Notes: generated by a model from the sequence alone, not told the origin. Positions 24,931 through 37,536 are shown, numbered from the stretch's first letter. The stretch is 51,773 bases of DNA from DASQGA01 sp035535315 (GCA_035535315.1 DATLQD010000038.1:1-51773); one strand, 5' to 3'. Program-made: numbers and translations.

Positions 24931-27311
24931 TATGACGTGAGCGAACGTACGCTGAGCGTTCCGCGCAGGCGGCGGCCGAAGCTCAGCTGGCGCCCAAGCT
25001 CGCGGCGCAGAAGCCTGAGCTCGCGGCGGGCTCGGCGAATCGCGGGTCCGGACTCGGCCGGCGGCCCGAACCGGGCCTCCGAGAGGCTGTGGACGTACGG
25101 GTCCGAGTTGACGGCGAATTCCGTTTCGACCAGCTCACCGAGCTCAGACAGGGTCAGGCTCGGAGGCGCGTCGACGCCCTGGTCGGCCAGATAGCCGACC
25201 AGATCGCTGCGACAGGCCGACGCGATGCGGCGCGGTTCCTTCGAAGCGAAGCGAAGCTGGCGCCGCGCCGTCTTCGCGGCAACCAGCAGGAGTGCCCCGC
25301 CGCCAAGAAGCAGACCGACGAGCCGGAGCAGGGCCGCTCCGCCCCCGTCGCTCTCGTCTGTCGGCGAAACCGCCCCGACACCACGTGACCCCAGGGTCGC
25401 GCCGATCTCGTTCCGCCGGACCCTGAGCGTTCCGCCGCGTTCTTTGCCCGCCGTGACGGAGTTGAAGTAACCGGCGGAGATGGCAGCGAATGCGCCCGGA
25501 AGCCCGGCTAGCGAACCGTCGGGGCCGTTGAACGTACGCGAGGTCGCCGAGTACTCGACGTCGAGATTTCCCCGCCCCGGGGTCGGGTCGAACGCCAGCC
25601 AACCGCGACCGGGGAAGTACACCTCGACCCACGTGTGGGCGTTGTGGTCGGTGACGGTCCACTCGTGCCGGTCCGCATCCCAACGGCCGCTCGTGAAGCC
25701 CGCCGCGACCCGCGCCGGCACCCCCACGAACCGAAGCATGAGCGCCATGGCGCCTGCGTAGTGCTGGCAGTACCCACGCTTGTCCTTCAGGAAGGCCACG
25801 AGGGCTGGCTCGCCGAAGGGTGCGTCCGGCGGAGTCTCGTCGTAGGTGAACCCGCCTCCGTCTCTGAACCACGCCTCCAGGACCGCCGCGGCGGCATACG
25901 GAGTCTTGGATTCCTTCGTCAGAGCAACGGCGGTCTGGTACAGACCGCGATGAGCGATCAGGAAGGAGTCGTTCGTCGTCGCAAAGAGGCCGTTCATGAA
26001 GCGCTCCCGCTCGGCCGCGCCGAACTTCGGCACCTCGATCCCGGAGAGCGGCTCGAAGTAGCGAGAGTCGAGCTCGTCCGGGTATGCCGTGCCGGCGTCT
26101 GCCAGCTCCGGGATCGTGGCCTTCGGCGTATAGCTCCAGGCGGTGTACTTCTGACCCTGGCGCAGGGTCTGCTCGAGGACCACACTGCCGCTCGGACCTG
26201 TCTGGTAGTCGGAGCTCGTGGCCGGACGCCACCGCACGGGCTGTGCCGATGCGATCAGATGGTTGTCGCGGAGCGCCTGGATCGAGATCTCCTGCTCGAC
26301 CCAGTTCGAATCTCTCTTCCCGGCGCCGGGAAGGAGCGGATCGTTGCTCCCGACGTCGATCTCCTCCTTGGACGGCTTGGGCTCGCTCAGATCACCCGTC
26401 TCGTTCCAGGTCCCGCCGTTGTAGTCCTCGAGCACCGTCGCACGCCAGTAGAGCGGGCGGCGGGGCCCGTCGACGTGCACCCGCATGACGACCGTCTTCT
26501 TCTTCGGAAAGCGGAGCCCCTCGTAGTTCGACGTCCAGACGTAGGAGACGCTGACCGCCTTGTCCGGCCGGTCGTAGAGATCCCACTGCTGCCAGCGGAG
26601 GAATGCACCCTTCGCGACGGCCTCCGTCGATGACGCACCCACGGCGGCGAGCACGAGCAGGCCGCCGACGACCAGGGCGGGAGCGAGCCCGCGGAGGGCC
26701 AGGCCACGGGCCCGGAAGAGAAAGAGGATGAAGAGCATGCCGGCGAGTGCGAGCGCTCCCGCGAAGAGGGGGTTGTCGCCCGGAAGCAGAGTCGCCGGCC
26801 ACCCCACCCCGACCAGGAGCGCGAGTCCGGCTGCGACCGGGCGCTTCGCAGCGGCCAGCATCCCCACGAGTGCCGCGAAGCCGAAGACGGCGATCACCAC
26901 GAGCCCGTGCATGGTCGGGTAGTCCACGCGGTCGAACGGAAGGGTGGCGTCGTAGAAGTCCTGGAGGCCGTCCCGCGCTGCGCCCAGGACAGGTCCGAAG
27001 AAGTCATGACCGCCTCCCGGCCGGGCTTCGAGCGGCGAGACGTCCCAGGCGATTCCAGCAGCGAAGATCGTCGCGAGCACGAGGACTCCGGCGACTACCG
27101 CCCGTCGTCGTCCCAGCGCCACCGCGAGGGTCGGTAGGAGCGCGATTACGATCACGGCGAGCACTGCACCCCGCGACACGTCGCGCTGCTCGAGCCTGAA
27201 CCAGCTCACCGTGGCGAGGGCCGCGGCGAGGGCAAACGCGGTGAGCGCCCTAGCCAACGGCGACTCCCGATCGGGCGGTCCCGGAGAGCTTCTCCACCAG
27301 GTCGTCGCCAC
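24930..27311 (-). CDS. transglutaminase-like membrane protein (TgpA/DUF3488 type)
   Basis: Multi-pass protein with an external transglutaminase/protease-like domain. About five membrane segments occupy residues 1-230. The catalytic triad of the transglutaminase core is visible: Cys515 in RGYCQHYAG, His559 in DHNAHTWVEVYF and Asp575 in FDPTPGRG. A further membrane helix and a cytoplasmic C-terminal domain (DUF4129-like) follow. The frame begins at ATG 27311, overlapping DUF58 by 62 bp; a TTG at 27257 would overlap the DUF58 stop much more tightly and could be the true start. The MoxR-DUF58-transglutaminase order is a recurring bacterial cassette of unknown peptide or envelope function. Confidence 0.92.
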   Translation of the reverse strand: MATTWWRSSPGPPDRESPLARALTAFALAAALATVSWFRLEQRDVSRGAVLAVIVIALLPTLAVALGRRRAVVAGVLVLATIFAAGIAWDVSPLEARPGGGHDFFGPVLGAARDGLQDFYDATLPFDRVDYPTMHGLVVIAVFGFAALVGMLAAAKRPVAAGLALLVGVGWPATLLPGDNPLFAGALALAGMLFILFLFRARGLALRGLAPALVVGGLLVLAAVGASSTEAVAKGAFLRWQQWDLYDRPDKAVSVSYVWTSNYEGLRFPKKKTVVMRVHVDGPRRPLYWRATVLEDYNGGTWNETGDLSEPKPSKEEIDVGSNDPLLPGAGKRDSNWVEQEISIQALRDNHLIASAQPVRWRPATSSDYQTGPSGSVVLEQTLRQGQKYTAWSYTPKATIPELADAGTAYPDELDSRYFEPLSGIEVPKFGAAERERFMNGLFATTNDSFLIAHRGLYQTAVALTKESKTPYAAAAVLEAWFRDGGGFTYDETPPDAPFGEPALVAFLKDKRGYCQHYAGAMALMLRFVGVPARVAAGFTSGRWDADRHEWTVTDHNAHTWVEVYFPGRGWLAFDPTPGRGNLDVEYSATSRTFNGPDGSLAGLPGAFAAISAGYFNSVTAGKERGGTLRVRRNEIGATLGSRGVGAVSPTDESDGGGAALLRLVGLLLGGGALLLVAAKTARRQLRFASKEPRRIASACRSDLVGYLADQGVDAPPSLTLSELGELVETEFAVNSDPYVHSLSEARFGPPAESGPAIRRARRELRLLRRELGRQLSFGRRLRGTLSVRSLTS

Positions 27312-28476
27312 GCCGCAGGACCGCCACCGCGATGCCCGCGCGCTCGAGGCGGATCAGTTGGCCGCTCGCATCGTGATCCGGGCGGTTCGGCTCGGTGCCA
27401 AAGCTCCGGGGGTCGACGTAGACGATCGTGGCCGGGTGGTGTGCGCCCGCACGTTGCAGGAGCTGCTCGATCAGCTTCGGTGAAAGGGAAGCGGTCACGA
27501 TCGTGAGCTCGAGCGCCCGGGCGGCCGCGCCTGCTTCGTCCGCGACGAGCGTCGAAGCGGCGAGATGACCGTCCGGTTCGACCGCAGCCAGGATCTCGAG
27601 TGCCAGGTGCCAGTCACCCTCGAACGAATGAATCCGCTGGTAGGACGGGGTGCGCGCGTTCACGATGAGCGACGAGCGCCGCGCCCGCTTTGCCTGCGCG
27701 AGCAGGATCGAGCCCGCGGCGCGCACCTGGAGCTCGAACGTGGAGTCCGGCGGGCTCCCAACCACCGCGCCGCCGTCTGCATCGAGGAGAACGGCTGTCT
27801 CGTCCCGCGGCGCGTCCTCGAGCTCCTTGACCATCAGCTGCCCCCGCCGGGCGGTCGAGGGCCAGTGGACCCGCCGGAGCGACTCGCCCTGCTCGTAGTC
27901 GCGGACGGAGTGGAGCTCGAACCCGGTCGTGCGGCGCATGAGCAGTCGCCGGCCGCCCGGCGTGCGTGAACCCGCGTCGGAGAAGAGGCTCTCGAGCTCG
28001 GCGAGGCGGGGGTAGACGAGAAGCGACTCACGCCTCGGAAGCGCCTCTTCGATCCGCTCGAGCCCGAAGGGGTCCTCGATCACGACCTCGGCGGACTCGA
28101 TCGGGTAGCGCCCTCTCGGGACGTCGTGGAGGACGTAGCCGCCGCGCAGACGCCCCCCGTGGCGGGTCAGCACGGTCTCGCGCACGCCGATCCTCGAAAT
28201 CCGCTCCACGACGACGAGGCTGCTGGTCGGAAAGCGGCCCTCGACGTCGAGCTCCAGCCGTACCGGCACGTCGTCGCCGGCCACGTGGTCACCACGACCC
28301 AGCGACCGGCGGAGCGTCATCGGCTTTCGGAGAAGTCGCACCCAGAGTGCGGCACCGCCGACGGCGAGCACGAGACCGACAGCGACCGGATAGAGGGGCT
28401 CCGAGCCGAAGCCCCATGCTACGAGATACGTCAGGCCGCCGAATGCGAGGATCCAGCGGCCGCGGTCGGTCAGCAT
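27250..28476 (-). CDS. DUF58 domain protein
   Basis: Membrane-associated protein with two N-terminal membrane helices (about residues 8-45), a central beta region, and the DUF58 signature around DYEQGESLRRVHWPSTARRG followed by LMVKELED and a von Willebrand-A-like domain (LLDADGG). It is 408 aa. The DUF58 family is almost always encoded next to a MoxR ATPase, as here (7 bp gap). It probably acts as the client or effector of that chaperone-like ATPase. Confidence 0.93.
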   Translation of the reverse strand: MLTDRGRWILAFGGLTYLVAWGFGSEPLYPVAVGLVLAVGGAALWVRLLRKPMTLRRSLGRGDHVAGDDVPVRLELDVEGRFPTSSLVVVERISRIGVRETVLTRHGGRLRGGYVLHDVPRGRYPIESAEVVIEDPFGLERIEEALPRRESLLVYPRLAELESLFSDAGSRTPGGRRLLMRRTTGFELHSVRDYEQGESLRRVHWPSTARRGQLMVKELEDAPRDETAVLLDADGGAVVGSPPDSTFELQVRAAGSILLAQAKRARRSSLIVNARTPSYQRIHSFEGDWHLALEILAAVEPDGHLAASTLVADEAGAAARALELTIVTASLSPKLIEQLLQRAGAHHPATIVYVDPRSFGTEPNRPDHDASGQLIRLERAGIAVAVLRRGDDLVEKLSGTARSGVAVG

Positions 28477-28482
28477 CGCGGG

Positions 28483-29457
28483 TTAGACCGGGACGGGAGT
28501 CCGCTCGACAAGGTCGCGGACGAGGTCGACGCCGTCCAGGCCGGCGGAGCGAGCCTCTGGAGCAAGGATGAGCCGGTGGGCGAGGACGGACGGCGCGATT
28601 CCCTTCACGTCTTCCGGGACGACGTAGTCGCGCCCGGCGGAGAGGGCGCGCGCCTTGGCTACCCGGAGCAGGTTGATGCCCGCCCGGGGGCTCGCGCCCA
28701 GGTGGAGCCGGCTGTCTCCTCGGGTCTGGCGCAGGAGCGTCACCACGTAGCGGTTGACGCTCTCCTCGACGAACACGCGCCGCGAGTCCTGGATCGCCCC
28801 GATTACATCCTCGGCGCTCGCCACGGGGGTCAACGACTCGAGCGGATCCTCGGTGGTCTGCTCGTTCAGCATCCGCGCTTCGGCCGCGAGCGGCGGGTAC
28901 CCGATCGCGATCCGCATCGTGAAGCGATCGAGTTGCGCCTCCGGTAGCGGATACGTGCCCTCGTACTCGATCGGGTTCTGCGTCGCCATGACCATGAAGG
29001 GCGGCGCGAGCCCGTACGAGTGACCGTCGACGGTCACCTGGCCCTCCTGCATGCACTCGAGGAGCGCAGCCTGCGTCTTGGGGGACGTGCGGTTGATCTC
29101 GTCCACGAGCAGAACGTTCGCGAATACCGGGCCGGGACGGAACTCGAACTCGTTCGACCGCTGGTCGAAGACGTTCACGCCCGTCACGTCCGAAGGCAGC
29201 AGGTCCGGAGTGAACTGCATCCTCGAGAACGAGAGGTCCACGGAGCGTGCGAGTGCCTTGGCCAGGGTCGTCTTCCCGACCCCGGGAAGGTCTTCGATGA
29301 TCAGGTGCCCTTCGCTGAAGAGACACAGCACCGCGAGGTCGAGCGTCTCGTCGGGCGCGTGCATGACGCGACGCAGGTTCTCGGTGATGCGCCTGGCCAG
29401 GTCGGCCGAGCGGGTCGCCTGAACCGGTTCCCTCACCCCCGCCACCTGCTCTTCCAT
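28483..29457 (-). CDS. MoxR-family AAA+ ATPase
   Basis: Chaperone-like AAA+ ATPase of the MoxR group. Walker A EDLPGVGKTTLAKAL starts at residue 55, Walker B VLLVDEINR has Asp119 and Glu120, and sensor 1 MATQNPIEYEGTYPLPEAQLDRF is typical of MoxR proteins. It is 324 aa. The ATG at 29457 overlaps the coaBC stop (TGATG). With DUF58 and the transglutaminase protein it forms the conserved three-gene cassette. Confidence 0.96.
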   Translation of the reverse strand: MEEQVAGVREPVQATRSADLARRITENLRRVMHAPDETLDLAVLCLFSEGHLIIEDLPGVGKTTLAKALARSVDLSFSRMQFTPDLLPSDVTGVNVFDQRSNEFEFRPGPVFANVLLVDEINRTSPKTQAALLECMQEGQVTVDGHSYGLAPPFMVMATQNPIEYEGTYPLPEAQLDRFTMRIAIGYPPLAAEARMLNEQTTEDPLESLTPVASAEDVIGAIQDSRRVFVEESVNRYVVTLLRQTRGDSRLHLGASPRAGINLLRVAKARALSAGRDYVVPEDVKGIAPSVLAHRLILAPEARSAGLDGVDLVRDLVERTPVPV

Positions 29458-30626
29458 CAGTCTCCTCTCAGGAGCGTCGCGACTTCGTCGAGGATAGCCG
29501 CAGCGACCTCCGCTTTGGAACGCTTGCCTACCTTCCGCTCGCCTCGGTCCGACACGAGGACGACTTCGTTGTCCTCGGCGTCGAAGCCGATGTCCGACCG
29601 GGATACGTCGTTAAAGACGAAAAAGTTCCCTCCTTTGACTGCGAGCTTCTCGCGCGCCCTTGCGAGGCCGCTCTCGCCTTCGTCCGCCGCGAAGCCGACG
29701 AGCACCTGGCCGTTGGTGCGACGTCGCACGAGCGCCGCGAGAATGTCGTCCGTCGGGTCGAGCGTGATTGTCCACGGCTCCTTGCTCTTCGGATGCTTGC
29801 CACCAATCGGTTCACGCGGCGTGTAATCGGCGACGGCTGCTGCCATCAGGACGACGTCCGCATCGGCTCGCGCCAGGGTTTCCCGCGCGAGGTCCGCTGC
29901 AGTCGGCGCCTCCACCAGCTCGATGCCCACCGGGGGCACGCCTGATCCGTTCGAGAGGACGAGAGTCACATCGGCGCCCCGGCGCCTCGCCTCTTCGGCG
30001 AGCGCAATCCCCATCCGGCCGGAAGAGCGATTGCCGAGGAAACGGACTGAGTCGAGCGGCTCGCGGGTTCCGCCGGCGGTGACGAGGACCCGCTTGCCGG
30101 CAAGCTCGACTGCGCTGCTCGGGGCGGGCTTACCCGAGAGCTCGCGGATCCGCTCCAGGATGGCGGCCGGCTCGGCCATCCGGCCGGCACCCGACTCTCC
30201 CTCGGCCAGCTCGCCCGACTCAGGCCCCACGAACTCGACGCCGCGTTCCCGAAGCGCTGCCACGTTGGCCTGCGTCGCCGGGTGTTCCCACATGCGTACG
30301 TTCATCGCCGGCGCGACGAGGAAAGGGCCCCGGAAGGCCAGGGCGGCCTCGGTCAAGACGTTGTCGGCGAGGCCGTGGGCCAACTTCGCGAGCGTGTTCG
30401 CCGAAAGCGGCGCCACTACGAGCAGGTCGACCTGGGCGAGGTGCGGGTAGAGCTCTCGGATTGGCTCGCGGCGCGCCAGCCCCGCGAAGGTCTGGGAGGT
30501 GACGAAGCCTTCTGCTTCGGGCGTCAGGACCGGCAGGACCTCGTGCCCGTCCTGCACGAGCAGGCGAACGAGCTCACAGGCCTTGTAGGCGGCGATGCTC
30601 CCTGTGACTCCGAGCAGTACCCTCAA
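29457..30626 (-). CDS. coaBC: bifunctional phosphopantothenoylcysteine decarboxylase/phosphopantothenate-cysteine ligase
   Basis: Two successive steps of coenzyme A synthesis. The N-terminal CoaC flavoprotein domain has GVTGSIAAYKA and APAMNVRMWEHPATQAN with its active-site Asn and Met. The C-terminal CoaB domain has VLVTAGGTREPLDSVRFLGNRSSGRMG. It is 389 aa. The only suitable start is TTG at 30626, with GGAGGA about 11 nt upstream. It follows rpoZ by 44 bp, the usual gmk-rpoZ-coaBC order. Confidence 0.96.
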   Translation of the reverse strand: MRVLLGVTGSIAAYKACELVRLLVQDGHEVLPVLTPEAEGFVTSQTFAGLARREPIRELYPHLAQVDLLVVAPLSANTLAKLAHGLADNVLTEAALAFRGPFLVAPAMNVRMWEHPATQANVAALRERGVEFVGPESGELAEGESGAGRMAEPAAILERIRELSGKPAPSSAVELAGKRVLVTAGGTREPLDSVRFLGNRSSGRMGIALAEEARRRGADVTLVLSNGSGVPPVGIELVEAPTAADLARETLARADADVVLMAAAVADYTPREPIGGKHPKSKEPWTITLDPTDDILAALVRRRTNGQVLVGFAADEGESGLARAREKLAVKGGNFFVFNDVSRSDIGFDAEDNEVVLVSDRGERKVGKRSKAEVAAAILDEVATLLRGD

Positions 30627-30670
30627 GCCTCTCGCCGTCCTCCGACCTACCGACGACCTCGGTACGAGCG

Positions 30671-30901
30671 CTAGCGCGTGTACTCGTACTTGATATTGCC
30701 CTCGGCGATCTCTTCGAGGGCCATCGTCAAGTAGTTCTTCGAGCGTGACTCGACGAGCGGCGGTGGAAAGTCGTCGAAGGTGCCCTCGCCGAGCTGGTGG
30801 TGGTAATTATTGATCTGCCGGGCACGCTTCGCAGCGATGATCACGAGCGCGTACCGGGAGTCGACCTCGTTCAGGAGGTCGTCGATGCGTGGATAGATCA
30901 T
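30671..30901 (-). CDS. rpoZ: RNA polymerase omega subunit
   Basis: Small subunit that stabilises beta-prime. The 76-aa product has YPRIDDLLNEVDSRYALVIIAAKRARQI, the universal omega core, and a C-terminal KNYLTMALEEIAEGNIKY segment. The ATG at 30901 overlaps the gmk stop as ATGA. Length and position between gmk and coaBC are standard. Confidence 0.96.
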   Translation of the reverse strand: MIYPRIDDLLNEVDSRYALVIIAAKRARQINNYHHQLGEGTFDDFPPPLVESRSKNYLTMALEEIAEGNIKYEYTR

Positions 30902-31485
30902 GTACGCGACAGTCTAGCGGCAGCGTTGATTTCACCGCGGACAACATCCTCGAGCTCAGCAACAGCTCGATCGAGGTCGTCGTTGGCCACGACGTAGTGG
31001 AAGTCGCCCGCCCGCCGTTTCTGCTCCCGCGCCATCTCCAGCCGCTCGTTGATCTCGCCGGCACTCTCCGTCGCCCGCTCCAGCAAACGGCGCTCGAGCT
31101 CCGGAAGCGGAGCGTCGACGAAGATCGTCACGCTCCCCGGAACCTCGTTTCGGACGGTCAGCGCGCCTTCGAGCTCGAGCTCCAACACTGGGATCCGGCC
31201 CGATTCGGTGATGCGAGCGATCTCAGACCGCAAGGTGCCCGACCGCTGGCCCCACGGGAACCGGACGTATTCGAGCAGTTCGCCGGCCGCGAGACGGCGG
31301 TCGAACTCTTCGTCTGAGACGAACCAGTAGTCGCGTCCGTCAACTTCTTCGGGCCGCCGCTCTCTGGTCGTCGCCGAGACAGCCAGCTCGAGCTCCGGAA
31401 TGCGTCCCAGAAGCCTCGATATGAGCGTGCCCTTTCCGGCCCCAGACGGACCGGTCACTACGAAGACCTTGGGGGCGCCGGTCAG
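30898..31485 (-). CDS. gmk: guanylate kinase
   Basis: Phosphorylates GMP to GDP. The P-loop GPSGAGKGTLI is followed by SATTRERRPEEVDGRDYWFV and EYVRFPWG, all classic. The start is uncertain. The only conventional upstream codon is GTG at 31563, which would add 26 residues that are just mihF read in another frame and lacks a Shine-Dalgarno. I prefer CTG at 31485, whose last two bases begin the mihF stop (CTGA), mirroring the ATGA junctions elsewhere; this gives 195 aa, the normal length. The 3' end overlaps rpoZ by 4 bp. Confidence 0.94.
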   Translation of the reverse strand: MTGAPKVFVVTGPSGAGKGTLISRLLGRIPELELAVSATTRERRPEEVDGRDYWFVSDEEFDRRLAAGELLEYVRFPWGQRSGTLRSEIARITESGRIPVLELELEGALTVRNEVPGSVTIFVDAPLPELERRLLERATESAGEINERLEMAREQKRRAGDFHYVVANDDLDRAVAELEDVVRGEINAAARLSRT

Positions 31486-31811
31486 CGGTGCAGGAGCCCG
31501 ACCAGCTCGGCCCGCTGGCGCTCGGAGAGCCCGCCCACGGTCTTCGACTGGCTGATCCGGCACTGGTTGAGGAACCGGGCGGCTTTGACGCGGCCGAACT
31601 TCGGGACCGCCATGAGGATGTCGATCACCTTCGCGGTCTCGACGTACTCCGGTGGATTCCTGAGGACGCTCTCGATCCTGACGGCCCCGGCCTTCAGGTC
31701 CTTCTTCAACTGTGCGCGGCGAACGCGGATCTCATTTGCCCTGCGCAGTGCCTCCATGCGCTGGTCGAGCGATCTGAGAGGGGCCTGCACCTGCGTCCTG
31801 GAAGCCTGCAT
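31482..31811 (-). CDS. mihF: actinobacterial integration host factor
   Basis: Small nucleoid-associated DNA-binding protein specific to actinobacteria. The 109-aa product has a basic N-terminal helix (RRANEIRVRRAQLKKDLKAG) and a helix-two-turns-helix region with VPKFGRVKAARFLNQ, matching the KVRAQQIM-type segment of mycobacterial mIHF. I start it at ATG 31811 rather than TTG 31847 because a promoter-like pair lies immediately before that ATG. It sits upstream of gmk as in other actinobacteria, though the usual preceding pyrF is missing here. Confidence 0.93.
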   Translation of the reverse strand: MQASRTQVQAPLRSLDQRMEALRRANEIRVRRAQLKKDLKAGAVRIESVLRNPPEYVETAKVIDILMAVPKFGRVKAARFLNQCRISQSKTVGGLSERQRAELVGLLHR

Positions 31812-31819
31812 GGCGCGGC

Positions 31820-31847
31820 ATTCTAGCACCGCCTCGCCCGTGTTCAA
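31820..31847 (-). promoter_or_regulatory. sigma70-type promoter for mihF-gmk-rpoZ, probably leaderless
   Basis: On the minus strand TTGAAC (31847-31842), a 16-bp spacer and TAGAAT (31825-31820) match -35 and -10 consensus well. The -10 lies 8 bp before the mihF ATG at 31811, so transcription would begin at or next to the start codon, giving a leaderless mRNA. No Shine-Dalgarno is seen for that ATG, which agrees. Confidence 0.6.
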
Positions 31848-31883
31848 GTCGAACCATTTTTGAGGTTTTGCAGGTCTTTTTGT

Positions 31884-32744
31884 CTATACTGGCAACAGCG
31901 CGCGGTCCTGGGCATGCGCGATGCCGCGCGCCTCGGCGACATCGGAGAGGCCTCTGGACGCAAGCTCGGAGGCCAGCTCGGCCCGGACCCGGACAGGTGC
32001 TCCGGGCTCCCGGAAGAGGATCGTGCCGAGGCCGACGGCCGAGGCTCCGACTGCGATCAGCTCCAGTGCATGGCGCCCGGACTCGACGCCTCCGACCCCG
32101 ACGATTGGGAGCTGCGAGACCATGTAACACGCGTGGACCGCGGCGAGCGCGACCGGGCGAAGCGCAGGACCGGAGAGCCCTCCGGTCGAGGACCCAAGCG
32201 TCGGCGCAAGTGTCTTTTCGTCGAGGGAAAGGCCTCGGATCGTGTTCACGAGCGTGAGCCCATCCGCTCCCGCACGTTCCACCGCCAGCGCGACGGCCGC
32301 GATGTCGGGCAGAGCCGGCGAAAGCTTTGCGTAGAGGGGCTTCGCGGTCGCAGAGCGAGCGACGGCAACGAGCTCGGTCACACCCCCGTCCGGCGCCTCG
32401 ACATTGGGACACGAGAGGTTCAGCTCGATCGCCGCCACCTCGTCACGCTTGTCGAGACACTCGCAAAGGGCGCCGTAGTCCGGCGCGGAAAAGCCCCCGA
32501 CCGAGACCCAAATCGGGATGCCAAGGCGCGCCAACTCGGGCAGCGACTCGGTCAGGAACCGGTCGATGCCGGGGTTCGCCAGACCGATCGAGTTCAGCAT
32601 CCCGACCTCGCTCTCCGCGATCCGAACCGGGGCGTTTCCCTCCCGAGCGAGCGGCGTGACCGTCTTCGTGACGAAAATGTCGAGCGCCTGCGCCACATCG
32701 GGTGCAGCCACCGCGTCCAGGCATCCGGAGCCGTTCAGGATCAT
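31884..32744 (-). CDS. pyrD: dihydroorotate dehydrogenase, class 1B catalytic subunit
   Basis: Oxidises dihydroorotate to orotate. The FMN-barrel motifs MLNSIGLANPG, ELNLSCPNVE (catalytic Cys of class 1 enzymes) and the C-terminal PIVGVGGVESGRHALELIAVGAS are present. At 286 aa from ATG 32744 it is about 15-20 residues short at the N-terminus compared with typical PyrDB; the longer frame upstream has no homology. The start overlaps the pyrK stop as ATGA, and PyrK is the electron-transfer partner, so this is the NAD-linked PyrD-PyrK type rather than the quinone-linked enzyme. Confidence 0.95.
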   Translation of the reverse strand: MILNGSGCLDAVAAPDVAQALDIFVTKTVTPLAREGNAPVRIAESEVGMLNSIGLANPGIDRFLTESLPELARLGIPIWVSVGGFSAPDYGALCECLDKRDEVAAIELNLSCPNVEAPDGGVTELVAVARSATAKPLYAKLSPALPDIAAVALAVERAGADGLTLVNTIRGLSLDEKTLAPTLGSSTGGLSGPALRPVALAAVHACYMVSQLPIVGVGGVESGRHALELIAVGASAVGLGTILFREPGAPVRVRAELASELASRGLSDVAEARGIAHAQDRALLPV

Positions 32745-33425
32745 GCTGCGGCAGCCTCTTCGGTCGCATCCGGCGCCGCCAGAACATCCTGCCCCGTCAA
32801 GACCGGTCCCTCCAAGCACAGCCGGCGGAGATGCCCACCCAACTCGACGACGCAGCCGTAGCAGGCGCCGAACCCGCAGGCCATCGGGGCCTCCCAGGCG
32901 AGCTGCGCCTCAGGGGCCATGCGCGCGACGGCCCGGAGCATCGGCTCGGGCCCACACGCGAGGATGTCCCGGGCCGGCTCGACCGCCTCGGTGACCAGAA
33001 CGGGGTCGACGACCACCTTCGCCCCCGGGAGAAGGGCGGCGGCCTTCGCGTGGCGCTCGCTCCTGAAGCCCAGGACGACCGGCGCGCCCCCGAGCCGCTC
33101 GGCGAGATACGGGAGGGGCGCGATGCCGATGCCACCGCCAACAAGAAGGGGGCGGTCGACATCGAGTCGATACCCGTTTCCGAGGGGGCCGAGCACATCG
33201 ACCTCGTCGCCCTCTTCGAGCGCCGCGAGCGCCCGAGTGCCCTTGCCCACGGGGTCGATCAAGAACGCCAGCTCACCAGGCGGAGCGAGGCAGAGGCTCA
33301 TCGGCCTGGGTAGCGCGTGGCCCCTGGGGGTCAACATGAAGAACTGCCCCGGCTCACCCGGATCGAGGTCGCCGCGACGGACCCGGACCAGCCGGTACGG
33401 CCCCACAGGCCCGGCGCCGGTGACG

Positions 33426-33445
<20 letters not shown>
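32741..33445 (-). CDS. pyrK: dihydroorotate dehydrogenase electron-transfer subunit
   Basis: FAD and [2Fe-2S] subunit that passes electrons from PyrD to NAD+. A ferredoxin-reductase-like FAD domain (FFMLTPRGHALPRPMS), an NAD domain (LLVGGGIGIAPLPYLAERL) and the cluster motif ACGFGACYGC...RLCLEG are present. I start it at TTG 33445, where AGGAG stands 4 nt upstream; this gives 234 aa and a 20-bp overlap with carB. The longer frame to 33520 only re-reads carB. Confidence 0.93.
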
Positions 33446-36492
<3,047 letters not shown>

Positions 36493-36509
<17 letters not shown>

Positions 36510-37536
36510 GTCGTACCTCCCGCACCCAATCGTCGATGAGGCCGTGAGCATCGTGCGGCCCGGGTCCGGCCTCAGGATGGAATTGCACCGAGCGCGCCTG
36601 CTGAAACGGGAGCGAGAGTCCCTCCACGGTCCCGTCGTAGAGGGACACGTGCGAGACCGCCTCGCCGCTCCCGCGCACGGCAAAGCCGTGATTTTGGGAT
36701 GTGACGAGGACGCGTCCACTCGCGAGCTCGAGGACGGGATGATTGGCACCGCGGTGGCCGAAGGGAAGCTTGAAGGTCTCGAGCCCGGCTGCGAGGGCGA
36801 GGAGTTGGTGCCCCAGGCAGATGCCGAGCAGCGGCACCCGGCCTAGCAGCCGTGCCACCTCCGCCGCCTGGGCCGCCAGTGGAGCCGGATCGCCGGGTCC
36901 GTTCGAAAGCAGGACGGCGTCGGGCCGCTCGCCGAGGATCGTGTCCGCCGGTGTGTCGTGGGGAAAGACCTTCACGCCGGCTCCGTTCCAGACGAGCCTG
37001 CGAACGATCGAGCGTTTGCAGCCGTAGTCCAGCACGGCGATCCTGGTCGTGCCACGTCCGACGGTATACGGCTCCGGCGTCGAGACGGCGGCGGCGAGCG
37101 CCTTCCCGGCCATGGCAGGCTCGGCGCGGACGCGTTCGAGCACCTCCTGGACGGACGCCTCGCCCGCCACAGCCGCAGCTCGCATGGCGCCACGGTCGCG
37201 GAGGCTGACGACGAGGGCGCGCGTGTCCATATCCTCGAGCGCAACCACTCCTCGACCCGCGAGCCAGGTAGACCAGTCGGTGCCGGTTGCACGGCGCATG
37301 AGGACAGCGTGTGCATAGGGACCGGCGGACTCGAGTCGCTCGTCCGCGACGCCATAGTTTCCGACCATGGGAGCGGTGAAGCAGACGATCTGCTCCGCGT
37401 AGCTCGGGTCCGTGACGATCTCCTGGTACCCGCTCATGGCCGTGGTGAAGACGGCCTCGCCGTAGGCGATCCCCGGCGCGCCAACGGACCGCCCCGACAG
37501 GACGGTGCCGTCCTCGAGGACGACGAAGTCCCTCAT
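36493..37536 (-). CDS. carA: carbamoyl-phosphate synthase small subunit
   Basis: Glutamine amidotransferase that feeds ammonia to CarB. The class I triad is visible: Cys in LLGICLGHQLLALAAG, and His/Glu in VQFHPEAGPG. The N-terminal domain starts RDFVVLEDGTVLSGRSVG. It is 347 aa from ATG 37536, which overlaps the pyrC stop as ATGA. It lies in the pyr operon, so the same enzyme probably supplies pyrimidine and arginine synthesis. Confidence 0.97.

Noticed and set aside
31850..31883. T-rich stretch after pyrD as a terminator
   Set aside because: No stable stem precedes the T-runs on either strand.
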